Of a stretch of DNA of 32,119 bases, positions 1 through 9,277 are shown one piece after another. The stretch is from Rhodospirillales bacterium. Lineage in GTDB: Bacteria > Pseudomonadota > Alphaproteobacteria > Reyranellales > Reyranellaceae. Both the position numbers and the translations under genes were made by a program. Position 1 is the stretch's first letter; the number at the start of each line of letters is the position of its first letter. The notes beneath the pieces are model-generated. The model was not told where the DNA came from. It saw only the letters and a program-made list of their open reading frames with translations, and made no database searches. The DNA is taken from positions 1 through 32,119 of the forward strand of contig JACPOB010000085.1 in NCBI GenBank assembly GCA_016185145.1, read 5' to 3'.

Positions 1-664
1 AGCCGAACTTCTTGATCTCCGCCACGATCGACTGCCAGTCGGAGTGACCGAACGGCGTGTAGTTGATCATGATGTCTTCCTGCTTGACGCCCTTCTGCTT
101 GAGGTACGCCTCGAGGATCTTGTTGGTCGTGCGCGGATAAACGTAGTCGGTGCCGGCCAGAACCCAGCGCTGCACCTTCTCGTTGTTCATCAGGTAGTCG
201 ACGGCCGGGATCGCCTGCTGGTTGGGCGCGGCGCCGGTGTAGAACACGTTGCGCGAGCTTTCCTCGCCCTCGTACTGCACGGGGTAGAACAGGATGCCGT
301 TCAGCTCCTCGAACACCGGCAGCACCGACTTGCGGCTGACCGAGGTCCAGCAGCCGAACACCGCGGCGACCTTCTCCTTCTGCAGGAGCTCGCGCGCCTT
401 CTCGGCGAACAGCGGCCAGTTGGACGCCGGATCGACGACCACGGCCTCGAGCTTGCGGCCCAGCACGCCACCCTTTTTGTTCTGCTCCTCGATCAGCATC
501 AGCATGACGTCCTTCAGCGTCGTCTCGCTGATCGCCATCGTGCCCGACAGAGAATGCAGCACGCCGACCTTGATCGGCGCCCCTTGCGCCAGGGCGCTGC
601 CCGCGGCGCCGGCCAACAGGCCGGCGGCGACCATGCCCGTCTTGAGGATCGATCCCAACTTCAT
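1..664 (-). CDS. urtA: Urea ABC transporter substrate-binding protein UrtA (N-terminal part, runs off the window)
   Basis: This is the periplasmic receptor that captures urea (or short amides) for the UrtBCDE high-affinity ABC importer. About 221 codons are visible; the C-terminal half lies beyond base 1. The start at 664 is preceded by AAAGGAGAG and opens a clear Sec signal peptide (hydrophobic core followed by ALA-QGA). The mature protein starts in the type I periplasmic binding fold of the UrtA/AmiC family: a strand ending in [14 protein letters not shown], then the conserved segment around [15 protein letters not shown], and later FGCWTS and [11 protein letters not shown]. These are typical of UrtA. 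It lies 90 bases after hupE on the same strand, so urea uptake is linked to urea hydrolysis. A sigma-54-like promoter sits in that gap. The call is firm; the rest of the urt operon is inferred to continue to the left. Confidence 0.93.
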   Translation of the reverse strand, partial: MKLGSILKTGMVAAGLLAGAAGSALAQGAPIKVGVLHSLSGTMAISETTLKDVMLMLIEEQNKKGGVLGRKLEAVVVDPASNWPLFAEKARELLQKEKVAAVFGCWTSVSRKSVLPVFEELNGILFYPVQYEGEESSRNVFYTGAAPNQQAIPAVDYLMNNEKVQRWVLAGTDYVYPRTTNKILEAYLKQKGVKQEDIMINYTPFGHSDWQSIVAEIKKFG

Positions 665-711
665 CCCGCTCTCCTTTTTGTCGACGGAATACCCCCGCCA
701 ACTGCTGCAAG

Positions 712-727
712 AGCGAAAGCCGTGCCA
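712..727 (-). promoter_or_regulatory. Sigma-54-type -24/-12 promoter motif upstream of urtA
   Basis: The minus strand reads TGGCACGGCTTTCGCT. This matches the sigma-54 consensus TGGCACG-N4-TTGCW at all but one fixed position, with GG and GC ten bases apart. The predicted start of transcription is near 701, leaving a leader of about 37 bases that contains the AAAGGAGAG ribosome binding site of urtA. Nitrogen-controlled sigma-54 promoters are well known for urea and amino-acid uptake genes. No NtrC enhancer site was identified. Confidence 0.55.
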
Positions 728-754
728 AACCTCAGCTAGGGTCCGGCATGACTT

Positions 755-1324
755 TTAGTGGGCGATCAGAACCACCGCGCCGGCCGCGAGCACGACGCCG
801 CCCAGAGCGCGCAGGCCGAGATCGCCCACAACCCTGTGCACAACCCAGCCGATCGCCAGGCCGACGCCCTGCAGAAGTGCCGTTGCCGCAAGGAAGCCCA
901 AGATGTAGCCGCCGGCCCCGGTCGAGGGCGCTTCGAGGGCGTGGGCATAACCATGGAACAACGCGAACAGGCCGACGACCGCCATCGCCCAGGCCACCGG
1001 CAGGCGCACTGCACCTATGATGAGAGCGCCGATCGCGAACACCGAGGCGAGGATGGCCGCCTCGACAAGAGGCAGTTTTATGCCCGCAAAACCGGCAGCT
1101 GCTCCGATCGCCATCATCACCAGGAAGGCGGCCGGCACGGCGACGGCGATCACCGGCTTGCGGCCTGCCATGAAGGCGGCCCACAGGCCGACGCCGACCA
1201 TGGCCAGCATGTGGTCTAGGCCCGTGAAGGGATGCAGGAACCCCGAGGCCTCGTGGCCGGGATGGGCGAGCGCCGGGCCGGCGGCCACGAGCAGCAGAGC
1301 GGTCAAACCGATTTTCATACGCAT
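755..1324 (-). CDS. hupE: HupE/UreJ family nickel permease-like membrane protein
   Basis: The product is a 189-residue integral membrane protein of the HupE/UreJ family, which is thought to bring nickel (or cobalt) into the cell for urease or hydrogenase. After a short signal-like N-terminus ending ALA, the family signature HPGH...HPFTGLDHMLAMVGVG is present; its histidines and aspartate are the proposed metal ligands. A second HGYAHA motif lies near residue 125. About six hydrophobic segments follow, ending in AVVLIAH. The start at 1324 is chosen because AGAGGGG lies about eight bases upstream; a second ATG lies two codons later. The gene follows ureG by 16 bases, so it belongs to the urease operon and probably supplies the metal that UreE and UreG handle. 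Confidence 0.88.
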   Translation of the reverse strand: MRMKIGLTALLLVAAGPALAHPGHEASGFLHPFTGLDHMLAMVGVGLWAAFMAGRKPVIAVAVPAAFLVMMAIGAAAGFAGIKLPLVEAAILASVFAIGALIIGAVRLPVAWAMAVVGLFALFHGYAHALEAPSTGAGGYILGFLAATALLQGVGLAIGWVVHRVVGDLGLRALGGVVLAAGAVVLIAH

Positions 1325-1340
1325 CACAACATTCCCCTCT

Positions 1341-1982
1341 TCACTTCCCCGGCCGGGCCGGCTCTTTGCGCATTGGTAGGCCGCCCTGCCGTACGATAAA
1401 GGCGGCGATGTCGTCGACCCCCTTGTTCTCCTTGAGATTGGAGAACAGGAACGGCCGGACCCCGCGCATCTTGCGGGCATCGCGGTCCATCACATCGAGG
1501 TTGGCGCCGACCAGCGGCGCCAGGTCGATCTTGTTGATCACCAGCAGGTCGGACCGGGTGATGCCGGGCCCGCCCTTGCGCGGGATCTTCTCGCCGGCGG
1601 CCACGTCGATCACGTAGATCGTGAGATCGGCCAGCTCGGGCGAGAAGGTGGCGGCGAGATTGTCGCCGCCGGATTCGACGAACACGATCTCGAGCTTCGG
1701 CCATTTGCGCACGATGTCGGACACGGCCGCCAGGTTGATCGAGGCGTCCTCGCGGATCGCCGTGTGCGGGCAGCCGCCGGTCTCGACACCGACGATGCGT
1801 TCCGGGGCCAGCGCGCCGGCGCGGGTTAGGAACTCGGCGTCTTCCTTGGTGTAGATGTCGTTGGTGACGACGGCGATGTCGTAGTCCTCGCGCATCTTCT
1901 TGCACAGACGTTCGACCAGCGCGGTCTTGCCCGAACCGACCGGGCCGCCCACTCCCACCCTCAGGGGACCACGCAGACTCAT
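1341..1982 (-). CDS. ureG: Urease accessory GTPase UreG
   Basis: UreG is the GTPase that drives nickel delivery into apo-urease within the UreD-UreF-UreG complex in the cytoplasm. The 213-residue protein is full length for the family. Visible landmarks are the P-loop GGPVGSGKT (residues 12-20), the Ni-binding Cys-Pro-His motif at 71-73 inside [15 protein letters not shown], the [17 protein letters not shown] switch region and the NKID guanine-specificity motif. Its ATG shares bases with the TGA of the upstream membrane-protein gene (ATGA, four-base overlap), which implies translational coupling. Nothing is missing from the active site. Confidence is very high. Confidence 0.97.
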   Translation of the reverse strand: MSLRGPLRVGVGGPVGSGKTALVERLCKKMREDYDIAVVTNDIYTKEDAEFLTRAGALAPERIVGVETGGCPHTAIREDASINLAAVSDIVRKWPKLEIVFVESGGDNLAATFSPELADLTIYVIDVAAGEKIPRKGGPGITRSDLLVINKIDLAPLVGANLDVMDRDARKMRGVRPFLFSNLKENKGVDDIAAFIVRQGGLPMRKEPARPGK

Positions 1983-2410
1983 TGACGCTCCATCTCCCCG
2001 GCCAGCAGCGCGAGATAGCCGATACCCATCAGCAGACAATATGGCGAATAGTACCGTCTGTTGCGCGTGGCAAACGGCTCGTCGCGAAAATGCACGCGCC
2101 AGGTCGGCGTATAGCCCGCGACGCCGCGCGCCACGAACACGCCGGCGATGACGTAGGTGATGGACTGGACCCAGGTTTCCTCGTCGCGGCCGAGCATGAC
2201 GAACGGCCAGAGCGCCACCACCGCGAGGACGAAAGCGACGGCATAGCACTGCCAGGCGGGCGGCATGCGCCGGCGACCGTCGCCGACGACGCTGCGCGCC
2301 AGCGCCTCTTCGCCGGCCTCGGGCCAGTTGTAGCCCAGGCCCCACATCGCATGGATGACGGCGGGAGCGCCGACGCCGATGAACAGCAGGAAGGCGAACA
2401 GGACGGTCAT
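1979..2410 (-). CDS. DUF3995-like four-helix membrane protein inside the urease operon
   Basis: This 143-residue integral membrane protein has four predicted helices, near residues 2-23, 53-73, 82-97 and 119-138. The [11 protein letters not shown] segment after helix 1 and the charged loop GDGRRRMP resemble the DUF3995 family, whose function is not known. The gene is inserted between ureF and ureG and shares ATGA overlaps with both neighbours, so it should be translated in a fixed ratio to them. That position suggests, but does not prove, a membrane role in nickel supply, urea or ammonia movement, or anchoring of the UreDFG complex. No histidine-rich metal site like that of HupE is seen. The start at 2410 is the only ATG that begins a plausible first helix. 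The family assignment is from sequence pattern only. Confidence 0.75.
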   Translation of the reverse strand: MTVLFAFLLFIGVGAPAVIHAMWGLGYNWPEAGEEALARSVVGDGRRRMPPAWQCYAVAFVLAVVALWPFVMLGRDEETWVQSITYVIAGVFVARGVAGYTPTWRVHFRDEPFATRNRRYYSPYCLLMGIGYLALLAGEMERQ

Positions 2411-3087
2411 GAGCGGAACAGGCGCGTGTACTGGGTCTCGTGGCGGAGCGAGCACCAGTCGAGCAGGGGCGTGGCCGTGCCGACCTCGTCGAGCGAGGCC
2501 ACCGCGAGCGCCGCCTCGGCGGCCCGGTGCACGGCGGGCTCCAGCGCCGCCAGGGCGATCTGGCCGTCGCTCTGGCCGAGCGGTACCGACCGCACCGCGG
2601 CCGAGATCAGGTTGGCGGTGAAGGCGTGAAGATAGCCTTCGAGGGCGCGGTCCAGCGCGATGCCGTGCCCCGCCGCCGCGAGCGCCACGGCCACCGGCAG
2701 CGCGAGCTCGCCTGAAAGCCGCTCGTGCGCGGCATCGAGCGACGGATGCGGCCAGGCGGTGCGCGTGATCGACAGGAACGAGCCGCCCTGCTGGCGCGAT
2801 TCCAGCGCCATCTCCGACGTGCCGCGCCAGGCGGCGGCGCGCTCGGCGATGGCGTCGAACAACGTCCAGTCCGCAGCCTCGGCCGCGCGCCAGGCCGCCG
2901 CGAACAATGCGCCGTCGACGACGCCGGTGCCCTGCAGCAGCACGCTTTCCAGCCAGGTCACGAGCGTCGCGCGGTCCTTGATGAAGCCTTCCTCGACGGC
3001 GGTCTCGACGCCGTGGCTGTAGCTGAAGGCGCCGATGGGGTAGGCCGGCGACAGCCAGGCGAGCAGGCGATAGAGCGGGTCAGGCAT
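2407..3087 (-). CDS. ureF: Urease accessory protein UreF
   Basis: UreF is an all-helical cytoplasmic chaperone that bridges UreD (bound to apo-urease) and UreG, and helps gate GTP hydrolysis during nickel insertion. The 226-residue product has the typical N-terminus ([24 protein letters not shown]), where [14 protein letters not shown] is the family hallmark. It also has the [10 protein letters not shown] segment and the C-terminal [12 protein letters not shown] tail that contacts UreG. The start at 3087 is preferred over an upstream ATG because it begins exactly at the conserved N-terminus. Its TGA overlaps the ATG of the DUF3995-like gene. A palindromic element fills the gap separating it from ureE. 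Confidence 0.95.
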   Translation of the reverse strand: MPDPLYRLLAWLSPAYPIGAFSYSHGVETAVEEGFIKDRATLVTWLESVLLQGTGVVDGALFAAAWRAAEAADWTLFDAIAERAAAWRGTSEMALESRQQGGSFLSITRTAWPHPSLDAAHERLSGELALPVAVALAAAGHGIALDRALEGYLHAFTANLISAAVRSVPLGQSDGQIALAALEPAVHRAAEAALAVASLDEVGTATPLLDWCSLRHETQYTRLFRS

Positions 3088-3121
3088 GGCGCAGACCCGC
3101 AATCGTCGACACAACCCTCCA

Positions 3122-3226
3122 CCTCACCCTGAGGAGGCGCGCAGCGCCGTCTCGAAGGGTGTGCCACAATCTTGGTGGTGCCCACCCTTCGAGACGCACC
3201 GCTACGCGGTGCTCCTCAGGGTGAGG
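3122..3226. repeat. Palindromic intergenic element between ureE and ureF
   Basis: The outer arms are CCTCACCCTGAGGAG (3122-3136) and its exact reverse complement (3212-3226). The inner arms are CGTCTCGAAGGGTG (3148-3161) and its exact reverse complement (3183-3196). The whole 105-base unit could fold into a long interrupted hairpin. Similar CACCCTGAGGAG/TCGAAGGGTG units are widespread as REP-like dispersed repeats in alphaproteobacterial genomes. Only one copy is present in this window, so its repeat status is inferred. Confidence 0.8.
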
Positions 3227-3251
3227 TGTGTTTGTGGAAACGAGATACGCG

Positions 3252-3740
3252 TCAACCATGCCGTTCCTCATGCAGCGGGCCGTGGCGGTGGCCGAGGTCG
3301 TGATTGTGCTGGCCGTAGGCGCCGCCTTCGGGATCGAACGGCGCCTTGACCTTGCGCACCTCGGCGCCCAGGCCCTTCAGCATGTCGATGATCACGTGAT
3401 CGTCGCGGATCAGGATGCGGTCGGCGGTGATCTCTGCCGGCAGATGGCGATTGCCGAGATGCCAGGCGATGCGCGCGAACGAGGCGGCGTCGCGGCCTTT
3501 CACCTCGACCAGGTCCTCGTCGGCGGCCCGCACCTCGACGAAGCCCCCCTCCTCCAGCCTGAGGCCGTCGCCGGTGTGCAGCACGATCGGCTCGACCAGG
3601 TCGAGCAGGAAGTCGAGACCGCCATCGCCCAGCATGCGCAGCCGGCGGCGATAGCGGTCGTCGAACAGGAGCGTGACGGTGTCGGTGCGCTGCGCCGTCG
3701 GCCAGTGGCCGGCGCGCAGGACTTCGGTGGCGCGTTTCAT
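3252..3740 (-). CDS. ureE: Urease accessory metallochaperone UreE
   Basis: UreE is the nickel-binding chaperone that hands Ni2+ to UreG for loading into urease. The 162-residue protein has the N-terminal peptide-binding domain (with TDTVTLLFDDRYRRRLRM) and the central ferredoxin-like metal domain with WHLGNRHLPAEI, where the conserved interface histidine lies. It ends in a histidine-rich tail (GQHNHDLGHRHG, then further His) that commonly binds extra nickel. The start at 3740 has only a weak ribosome binding site. Large palindromic elements sit on both sides of the gene, so it may depend on the operon transcript and could be partly uncoupled from its neighbours. Confidence 0.95.
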   Translation of the reverse strand: MKRATEVLRAGHWPTAQRTDTVTLLFDDRYRRRLRMLGDGGLDFLLDLVEPIVLHTGDGLRLEEGGFVEVRAADEDLVEVKGRDAASFARIAWHLGNRHLPAEITADRILIRDDHVIIDMLKGLGAEVRKVKAPFDPEGGAYGQHNHDLGHRHGPLHEERHG

Positions 3741-3747
3741 GGCAACC

Positions 3748-3858
3748 CGTCACCCCGAGCGAAGCGAAGCGAAGCCGAGGGGCCTCCTCTTCCGCGTCGC
3801 TGGCCAATATGAAGAGGTCCCTCCACTCCGCACCTGCGGCGCTCCGGTCGGGATGACG
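3748..3858. repeat. Palindromic intergenic element between ureBC and ureE
   Basis: The unit begins CGTCACCCCGAGCGAAGCG and ends GGTCGGGATGACG, so its ends are inverted (CGTCACCCC against GGGATGACG). Inner arms around GGCCTCCTCTT and AAGAGGTCCCT are also roughly inverted. A short CGAAG triplication lies near the left end. This composition is typical of dispersed CGTCACCCCGAGCGAAGCG...GGGATGACG repeats seen in many alphaproteobacteria. It differs in sequence from the element at 3122-3226. Confidence 0.75.
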
Positions 3859-3864
3859 AGGAGG

Positions 3865-5910
<2,046 letters not shown>

Positions 5911-5931
5911 GGGTTCGTGCCTCGTTCATGC

Positions 5932-5990
5932 GGAGCGCGGACCTCCAGGTCCGCATCATGCTCACGAGCGGACCTGGAGGTCCGCGCTCC
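5932..5990. repeat. Perfect 23-bp inverted repeat between ureA and ureBC
   Basis: The left arm (5932-5954) starts GGAGCGCGGACCTCC. The right arm (5968-5990) is its exact 23-base reverse complement, with a 13-base loop between them. Each arm also contains its own small palindrome (GGACCTCCAGGTCC). It lies four bases beyond the ureA stop, in the 84-base gap before ureBC. It has no T-run on either side, so it looks more like a dispersed repeat or an mRNA-stabilising hairpin than an intrinsic terminator. Confidence 0.9.
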
Positions 5991-5994
5991 AACT

Positions 5995-6297
5995 TCAGCG
6001 GATCGGCGCATGGACGGTGACGAGCTTGGTGCCGTCGGGGAACGTCGCCTCGACCTGGATCTCGTGGATGATGTCGGCCACGCCTTCCATCACTTGCTCG
6101 CGGCGCAGTACGTGCGCGCCGGCCTGCATGAGATCGGCGACCGAGCGGCCGTCGCGTGCGCCTTCGACGACGAAGTCGGTGATCAGGGCGATGGCTTCCG
6201 GGTGATTGAGCTTCACGCCGCGTTCGAGGCGGCGGCGGGCCACGACGGCCGCCATGGCGACCAGAAGCTTGTCCTTCTCACGCGGCGTCAGATTCAT
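5995..6297 (-). CDS. ureA: Urease gamma subunit UreA
   Basis: This is the small structural subunit of urease, which packs around the alpha-beta core. The 100-residue product is exactly the usual length and shows the family landmarks: [17 protein letters not shown] at the start, then [17 protein letters not shown], the [11 protein letters not shown] segment, and the C-terminal end around [23 protein letters not shown] lies upstream as ribosome binding site. The gene follows ureD by 45 bases. Because beta and alpha are fused here, UreA is the only free structural subunit of this enzyme. Confidence 0.97.
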   Translation of the reverse strand: MNLTPREKDKLLVAMAAVVARRRLERGVKLNHPEAIALITDFVVEGARDGRSVADLMQAGAHVLRREQVMEGVADIIHEIQVEATFPDGTKLVTVHAPIR

Positions 6298-6342
6298 CGA
6301 CCGTTTCCCCCTGCCGGTTGAGCCCGACTATAAAAGGCTGCA

Positions 6343-7158
6343 TCAAACATGCCAGACTCGCGGCAGGCGAGAGCCGCGGAAATCGGTGAGAAAGCGGATG
6401 GTCGCGGCGCGCACCACGGTCGCCTCGCCCAGCAGGCGCGCCACCATCACGCCGTTCACCAACGTCACGCCGGCGCGCACCTCCTCTGCAGTTTCGAGAA
6501 GCGCGCGGGCCCGCTCGAACCGCGACTGCGGCTCGTCCCAAACGCCGATCACGGTAGCCAACGCATTGGCGGTACCGAAGCCCGCGCCCGTCGGCGTCTC
6601 GCCCTCGGCCCGCAGCGTGTCGGTCCAGACCAATCGCCCGGTTCGCCGCACCGACCAGGCATCGAGCAACAGGCCCCGGGTGAACCGCTCGCCGGAGGCG
6701 GCGCGACCCAGCACCACCATCTCGCAGGCGAGCAGCGAGCCGCCCGGCTCGACCTCGGCCACGGTGCGGCGTTTCAGCCGTGCCCCCTCGAAGACGATGG
6801 TCTCCTGTGGCAACCAGTCGAGGACGGCGTCCTCGCTCACGTGCACGGCGACAGCGATGGCGCAATGGCCGCCACCCTTGGCGGCCCGGTAGATCTTCTC
6901 CGCCGCCTGGGTGGTCGCGACGGCCGACGCCCCAGGTCCGATCTCGATGGCCATTTTGAGGGAATCGCCGTCGGTCACCCCGCCCGAGGTGGTCAGCAGG
7001 ACCGCCAAGGGCGGTTCCCCGGGCTCGGGTTCCGGGAACAAAACCCGGCAGGGATCGCGTTGATAGAGATCGCCGAGCCGCGTCCGGCCGTCCCGCAGGT
7101 CGAAGGCGACCCGGCTTTCGCCGGAGGCGCGCTGCAGGCGGGGTGGGCTGGTGGTCAT
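6343..7158 (-). CDS. ureD: Urease accessory protein UreD
   Basis: UreD (UreH) binds apo-urease and recruits UreF and UreG; structural work on the homologue describes a tunnel that carries nickel. The 271-residue product has typical motifs: RLGDLYQRDPCRVLFP near the start, LLTTSGGVTDGDSL, TTQAAEKIYRA, and VLDWLPQETIVFEGA. It ends near FRGSRLPRVWHV. The start at 7158 has AAGGACG upstream and lies only 30 bases from the divergent greB start, so its promoter must overlap greB. It is the first gene of the urease operon. Confidence 0.95.
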   Translation of the reverse strand: MTTSPPRLQRASGESRVAFDLRDGRTRLGDLYQRDPCRVLFPEPEPGEPPLAVLLTTSGGVTDGDSLKMAIEIGPGASAVATTQAAEKIYRAAKGGGHCAIAVAVHVSEDAVLDWLPQETIVFEGARLKRRTVAEVEPGGSLLACEMVVLGRAASGERFTRGLLLDAWSVRRTGRLVWTDTLRAEGETPTGAGFGTANALATVIGVWDEPQSRFERARALLETAEEVRAGVTLVNGVMVARLLGEATVVRAATIRFLTDFRGSRLPRVWHV

Positions 7159-7188
7159 CGGCCCGTCCTTGATAGAACAGGAGCCGAA

Positions 7189-7740
7189 ATGAGCAAGGCC
7201 TTCACCAAGGAAAGCGACGGCGACGACGAGGACGACCTGCCCGACGAGATCGCAGGCCTGCCCGCCGGCGCCAAGAACTACATGACCCCGCAGGGCTTCG
7301 AGCGGATGCGCGAGGAGCTGATGACGCTCATGCGCAAGGAGCGGCCCGAGGTCGTGCAGGTCGTGTCGTGGGCCGCCGCCAACGGCGACCGCTCGGAGAA
7401 CGGCGATTACCTCTACGGCAAGAAGCGTTTGCGCGAGATCGACCGGCGCATCCGTTTCCTCAGCAAGCGCCTGGAGCGTTCCGAGGTCGTCGACCCGGCC
7501 AAGCGGCCCAGCACCAAGCAGGTCTTCTTCGGCGCCACCGTCGCCTGGGCCAACGAGAAGGGCGAGGAGCGCACCGTCAAGATCGTCGGCGTCGACGAGG
7601 TCGACCTCACCAAGGGCCATGTGAGCTGGATCTCCCCCATCGCCCGCGCCTTGATGCGCGCCTTCGAAGGCGACGTCGTGAAGATGCGCACGCCGTCCGG
7701 CGAGGAGGAGATCGAGATCGTGAAGGTCGAGTACGTCTGA
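7189..7740 (+). CDS. greB: Transcription elongation factor GreB
   Basis: Gre factors rescue backtracked RNA polymerase by stimulating cleavage of the nascent RNA. The 183-residue product has the N-terminal coiled-coil domain with the acidic tip ANGDRSENGDY; Asp67 and Glu70 are the residues that hold the second metal ion. A GreB-type run YGKKRLREIDRRIRFL follows, and then the C-terminal FKBP-like domain with VFFGATVAW, ISPIARALM and a final EYV. GreB rather than GreA is indicated by the GKKRLREIDRR segment. The extra acidic N-terminus (ESDGDDEDDLPDE) is common in alphaproteobacteria. ACAGGAG lies eight bases before the ATG. The gene diverges from ureD and appears unrelated in function. Confidence 0.93.
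   Translation: MSKAFTKESDGDDEDDLPDEIAGLPAGAKNYMTPQGFERMREELMTLMRKERPEVVQVVSWAAANGDRSENGDYLYGKKRLREIDRRIRFLSKRLERSEVVDPAKRPSTKQVFFGATVAWANEKGEERTVKIVGVDEVDLTKGHVSWISPIARALMRAFEGDVVKMRTPSGEEEIEIVKVEYV
7192..7208 (-). promoter_or_regulatory. Possible sigma-54 promoter for the urease operon, inside the start of greB
   Basis: On the minus strand the sequence TTGGTGAAGGCCTTGCT has the GG-N10-GC spacing and the full TTGCT of a -12 element. The -24 element is only partly matched (TTGG, then TGAA instead of CACG). Transcription would start near 7181, leaving about 23 bases before ureD. It overlaps greB codons, so part of the match may be due to coding sequence. The stronger site before urtA makes it more credible. 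Confidence 0.35.
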
Positions 7741-8012
7741 GCTCCGCATCTGCCCACGGCGCGGCATGCCGCCATCATGGCCTATGACGGATGACTCGTC
7801 AATAACTTTGGTGCTTTTAAATTACTGAAGTGTCGGTGGACAGCGGGTAGTTTTTTCGCACCGTAGAGGGGGTCGATTCAGGGCATGAATCGTTTACGGC
7901 GAACGCCTTGCGCCTTGGGGCGGAACGCAAGAATTGCAATCGCCGCGCAACCCTCTGAGCGAGCGCCCCGATTCCGTCCATGCTGTCAGTGCAGGCAGCG
8001 CGTTCGGATCGT
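7741..8012. other. Intergenic region after greB
   Basis: No gene is visible in this 272-base gap between the ends of greB and the GFA-fold gene. It holds a perfect 12-base palindrome GCGGCATGCCGC (7761-7772), an AT-rich stretch near 7800-7855, a GATTCA-GGGCA-TGAATC inverted repeat (7875-7891), and a CTTGCG/CGCAAG pair near 7908-7932. None is followed by a clear T-run, so no intrinsic terminator is claimed. Confidence 0.5.
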
Positions 8013-8423
8013 TCAGGAATCTGCGGTCGGATACTCCTGAAATTGCGGCAGATCGTCGGTTATGGTGAACCACGGTGCCTTGGAGCCGACGAAGATGTGC
8101 CGGCTGGGGCGGATAGACGGATCGTCCACAAGCGTGCCCATGGCGACATGGACGAACGCGCCCTCTCGGACGACGGAGAAGAGCAGCGAGCCGCAGACCC
8201 GGCAGTGGGTGTCGTTCGCCTCGTCGTCGCCATAGATCAGGAGCGTGTCCTGGCCCTGCGTGACGGCCAGCTTGTCGCGCTCGATGCCGGCGAACGGCTT
8301 GAAGGCCGAGCCGGTCGTCCGCCGGCAGTTCGAGCAGTGGCAGTTCATGGCGTAGGCGAAGGAATCGGCCACGGCATAGTGAACCGCGCCGCAGAAGCAC
8401 TTTCCGGCAAGCATCCCTGGCAT
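8013..8423 (-). CDS. GFA-fold (DUF636/Mss4-like) zinc protein
   Basis: The 136-residue product belongs to the glutathione-dependent formaldehyde-activating enzyme (GFA) superfamily, a small zinc beta-fold. The cysteine pattern is complete: Cys9 and Cys11 (KCFCGAVHY), Cys28, Cys30 and Cys33 (NCHCSNCRRTTGSAF), then Cys74 and Cys77 (HCRVCGSLLF). Most members of this family have no proven formaldehyde activity, so only a zinc-binding role is safe. GGAGGAGG lies just before the start at 8423; a second ATG lies three codons later. It diverges from the DUF4239 gene across a 71-base gap. Confidence 0.88.
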   Translation of the reverse strand: MPGMLAGKCFCGAVHYAVADSFAYAMNCHCSNCRRTTGSAFKPFAGIERDKLAVTQGQDTLLIYGDDEANDTHCRVCGSLLFSVVREGAFVHVAMGTLVDDPSIRPSRHIFVGSKAPWFTITDDLPQFQEYPTADS

Positions 8424-8494
8424 CGCTCCTCCTCCACTGCCGAGCTATGTTACCGTACCCGCGAGATCGTTGCCGCGCGCGGGGGCGAGAGCCG

Positions 8495-9259
8495 ATGAAC
8501 ACCATCGTTCTTTTCGTGGTCGCCTTGCTCTGCCTGTTTTCCGGAGCGTGCATCGGCTGGGTGCTTCGACAGCGCCTGCCGGAGCATCATCTCGCACGCG
8601 AGTCGACGGACGTGATCAAGCTGGCGGCCGGCCTGATGGCGACGCTGGTCGCGATGATCCTCGGCCTCCTGGTGTCGTCGGCCAACACCTTCCACGGCCA
8701 GATCGAGACACAGTACAAGCAGGGGCTGGCGAACGTCGTCCAGCTCGACCAGTACCTGCGCGCCATCGGGCCGGAAGCCCAGGGCATCCGCGACCAGCTG
8801 CGGCGCACCGTCGTGCACTACCTTCGGCAACATTGGCCTCGCGACGACTTCGGCACGGCGGACATCAAGATCGACGCAGGCGCCAATCCTGCGATCGATC
8901 TGGAAGATCGCATCCTGGAGCTCGACCTCACGACGCCGAAGCAGAAGTGGTTCCAGGCCCAGGCGCTGCAGCAGGCCAACGAGCTGGTGCGCATGCGCCA
9001 GCTGATGTCGAACGACGAATCGGGACGCAGCTTGCCGATCCCCATCGTTGTCGTGCTGCTGGCCGTCGCCGCCACGATCTTCGCGATGTTCAGCCTGTTC
9101 GTGCAGCCCAATCCGACCGTCGTCCTCGCGCTGGCCCTCGCCGCCATCGCGGTGTCGGGCGCCCTCTTCCTGATCGAGGAGCTCAACACGCCATTCGGGG
9201 GCCTGCTGCAGCTGCCGAGCGGTCCAGCTCATGCCATGCTCGCCACGGTGGGCAGATGA
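8495..9259 (+). CDS. DUF4239-like (bestrophin-like) membrane protein
   Basis: The 254-residue product has four hydrophobic segments: one at the N-terminus (TIVLFVVALLCLFSGACIGW), one near residue 50 (LMATLVAMILGLLVSSA), and two near the C-terminus. A soluble helical domain lies between them. The order, and the motif LGLLVSSANTFHGQIETQYKQ after helix 2, match the DUF4239 family, sometimes described as bestrophin-like. The function is unknown. GGGGGCGAG precedes the ATG at 8495. No operon partner: the flanking genes lie on the opposite strand. Confidence 0.75.
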   Translation: MNTIVLFVVALLCLFSGACIGWVLRQRLPEHHLARESTDVIKLAAGLMATLVAMILGLLVSSANTFHGQIETQYKQGLANVVQLDQYLRAIGPEAQGIRDQLRRTVVHYLRQHWPRDDFGTADIKIDAGANPAIDLEDRILELDLTTPKQKWFQAQALQQANELVRMRQLMSNDESGRSLPIPIVVVLLAVAATIFAMFSLFVQPNPTVVLALALAAIAVSGALFLIEELNTPFGGLLQLPSGPAHAMLATVGR

Positions 9260-9277
9260 TCATTCGGACATTGCGGC

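Noticed and set aside
7875..7932. Hairpins after greB as a possible intrinsic terminator or small RNA
   Set aside because: The stems are only 6 bp and no T-run follows, so the evidence is too weak.
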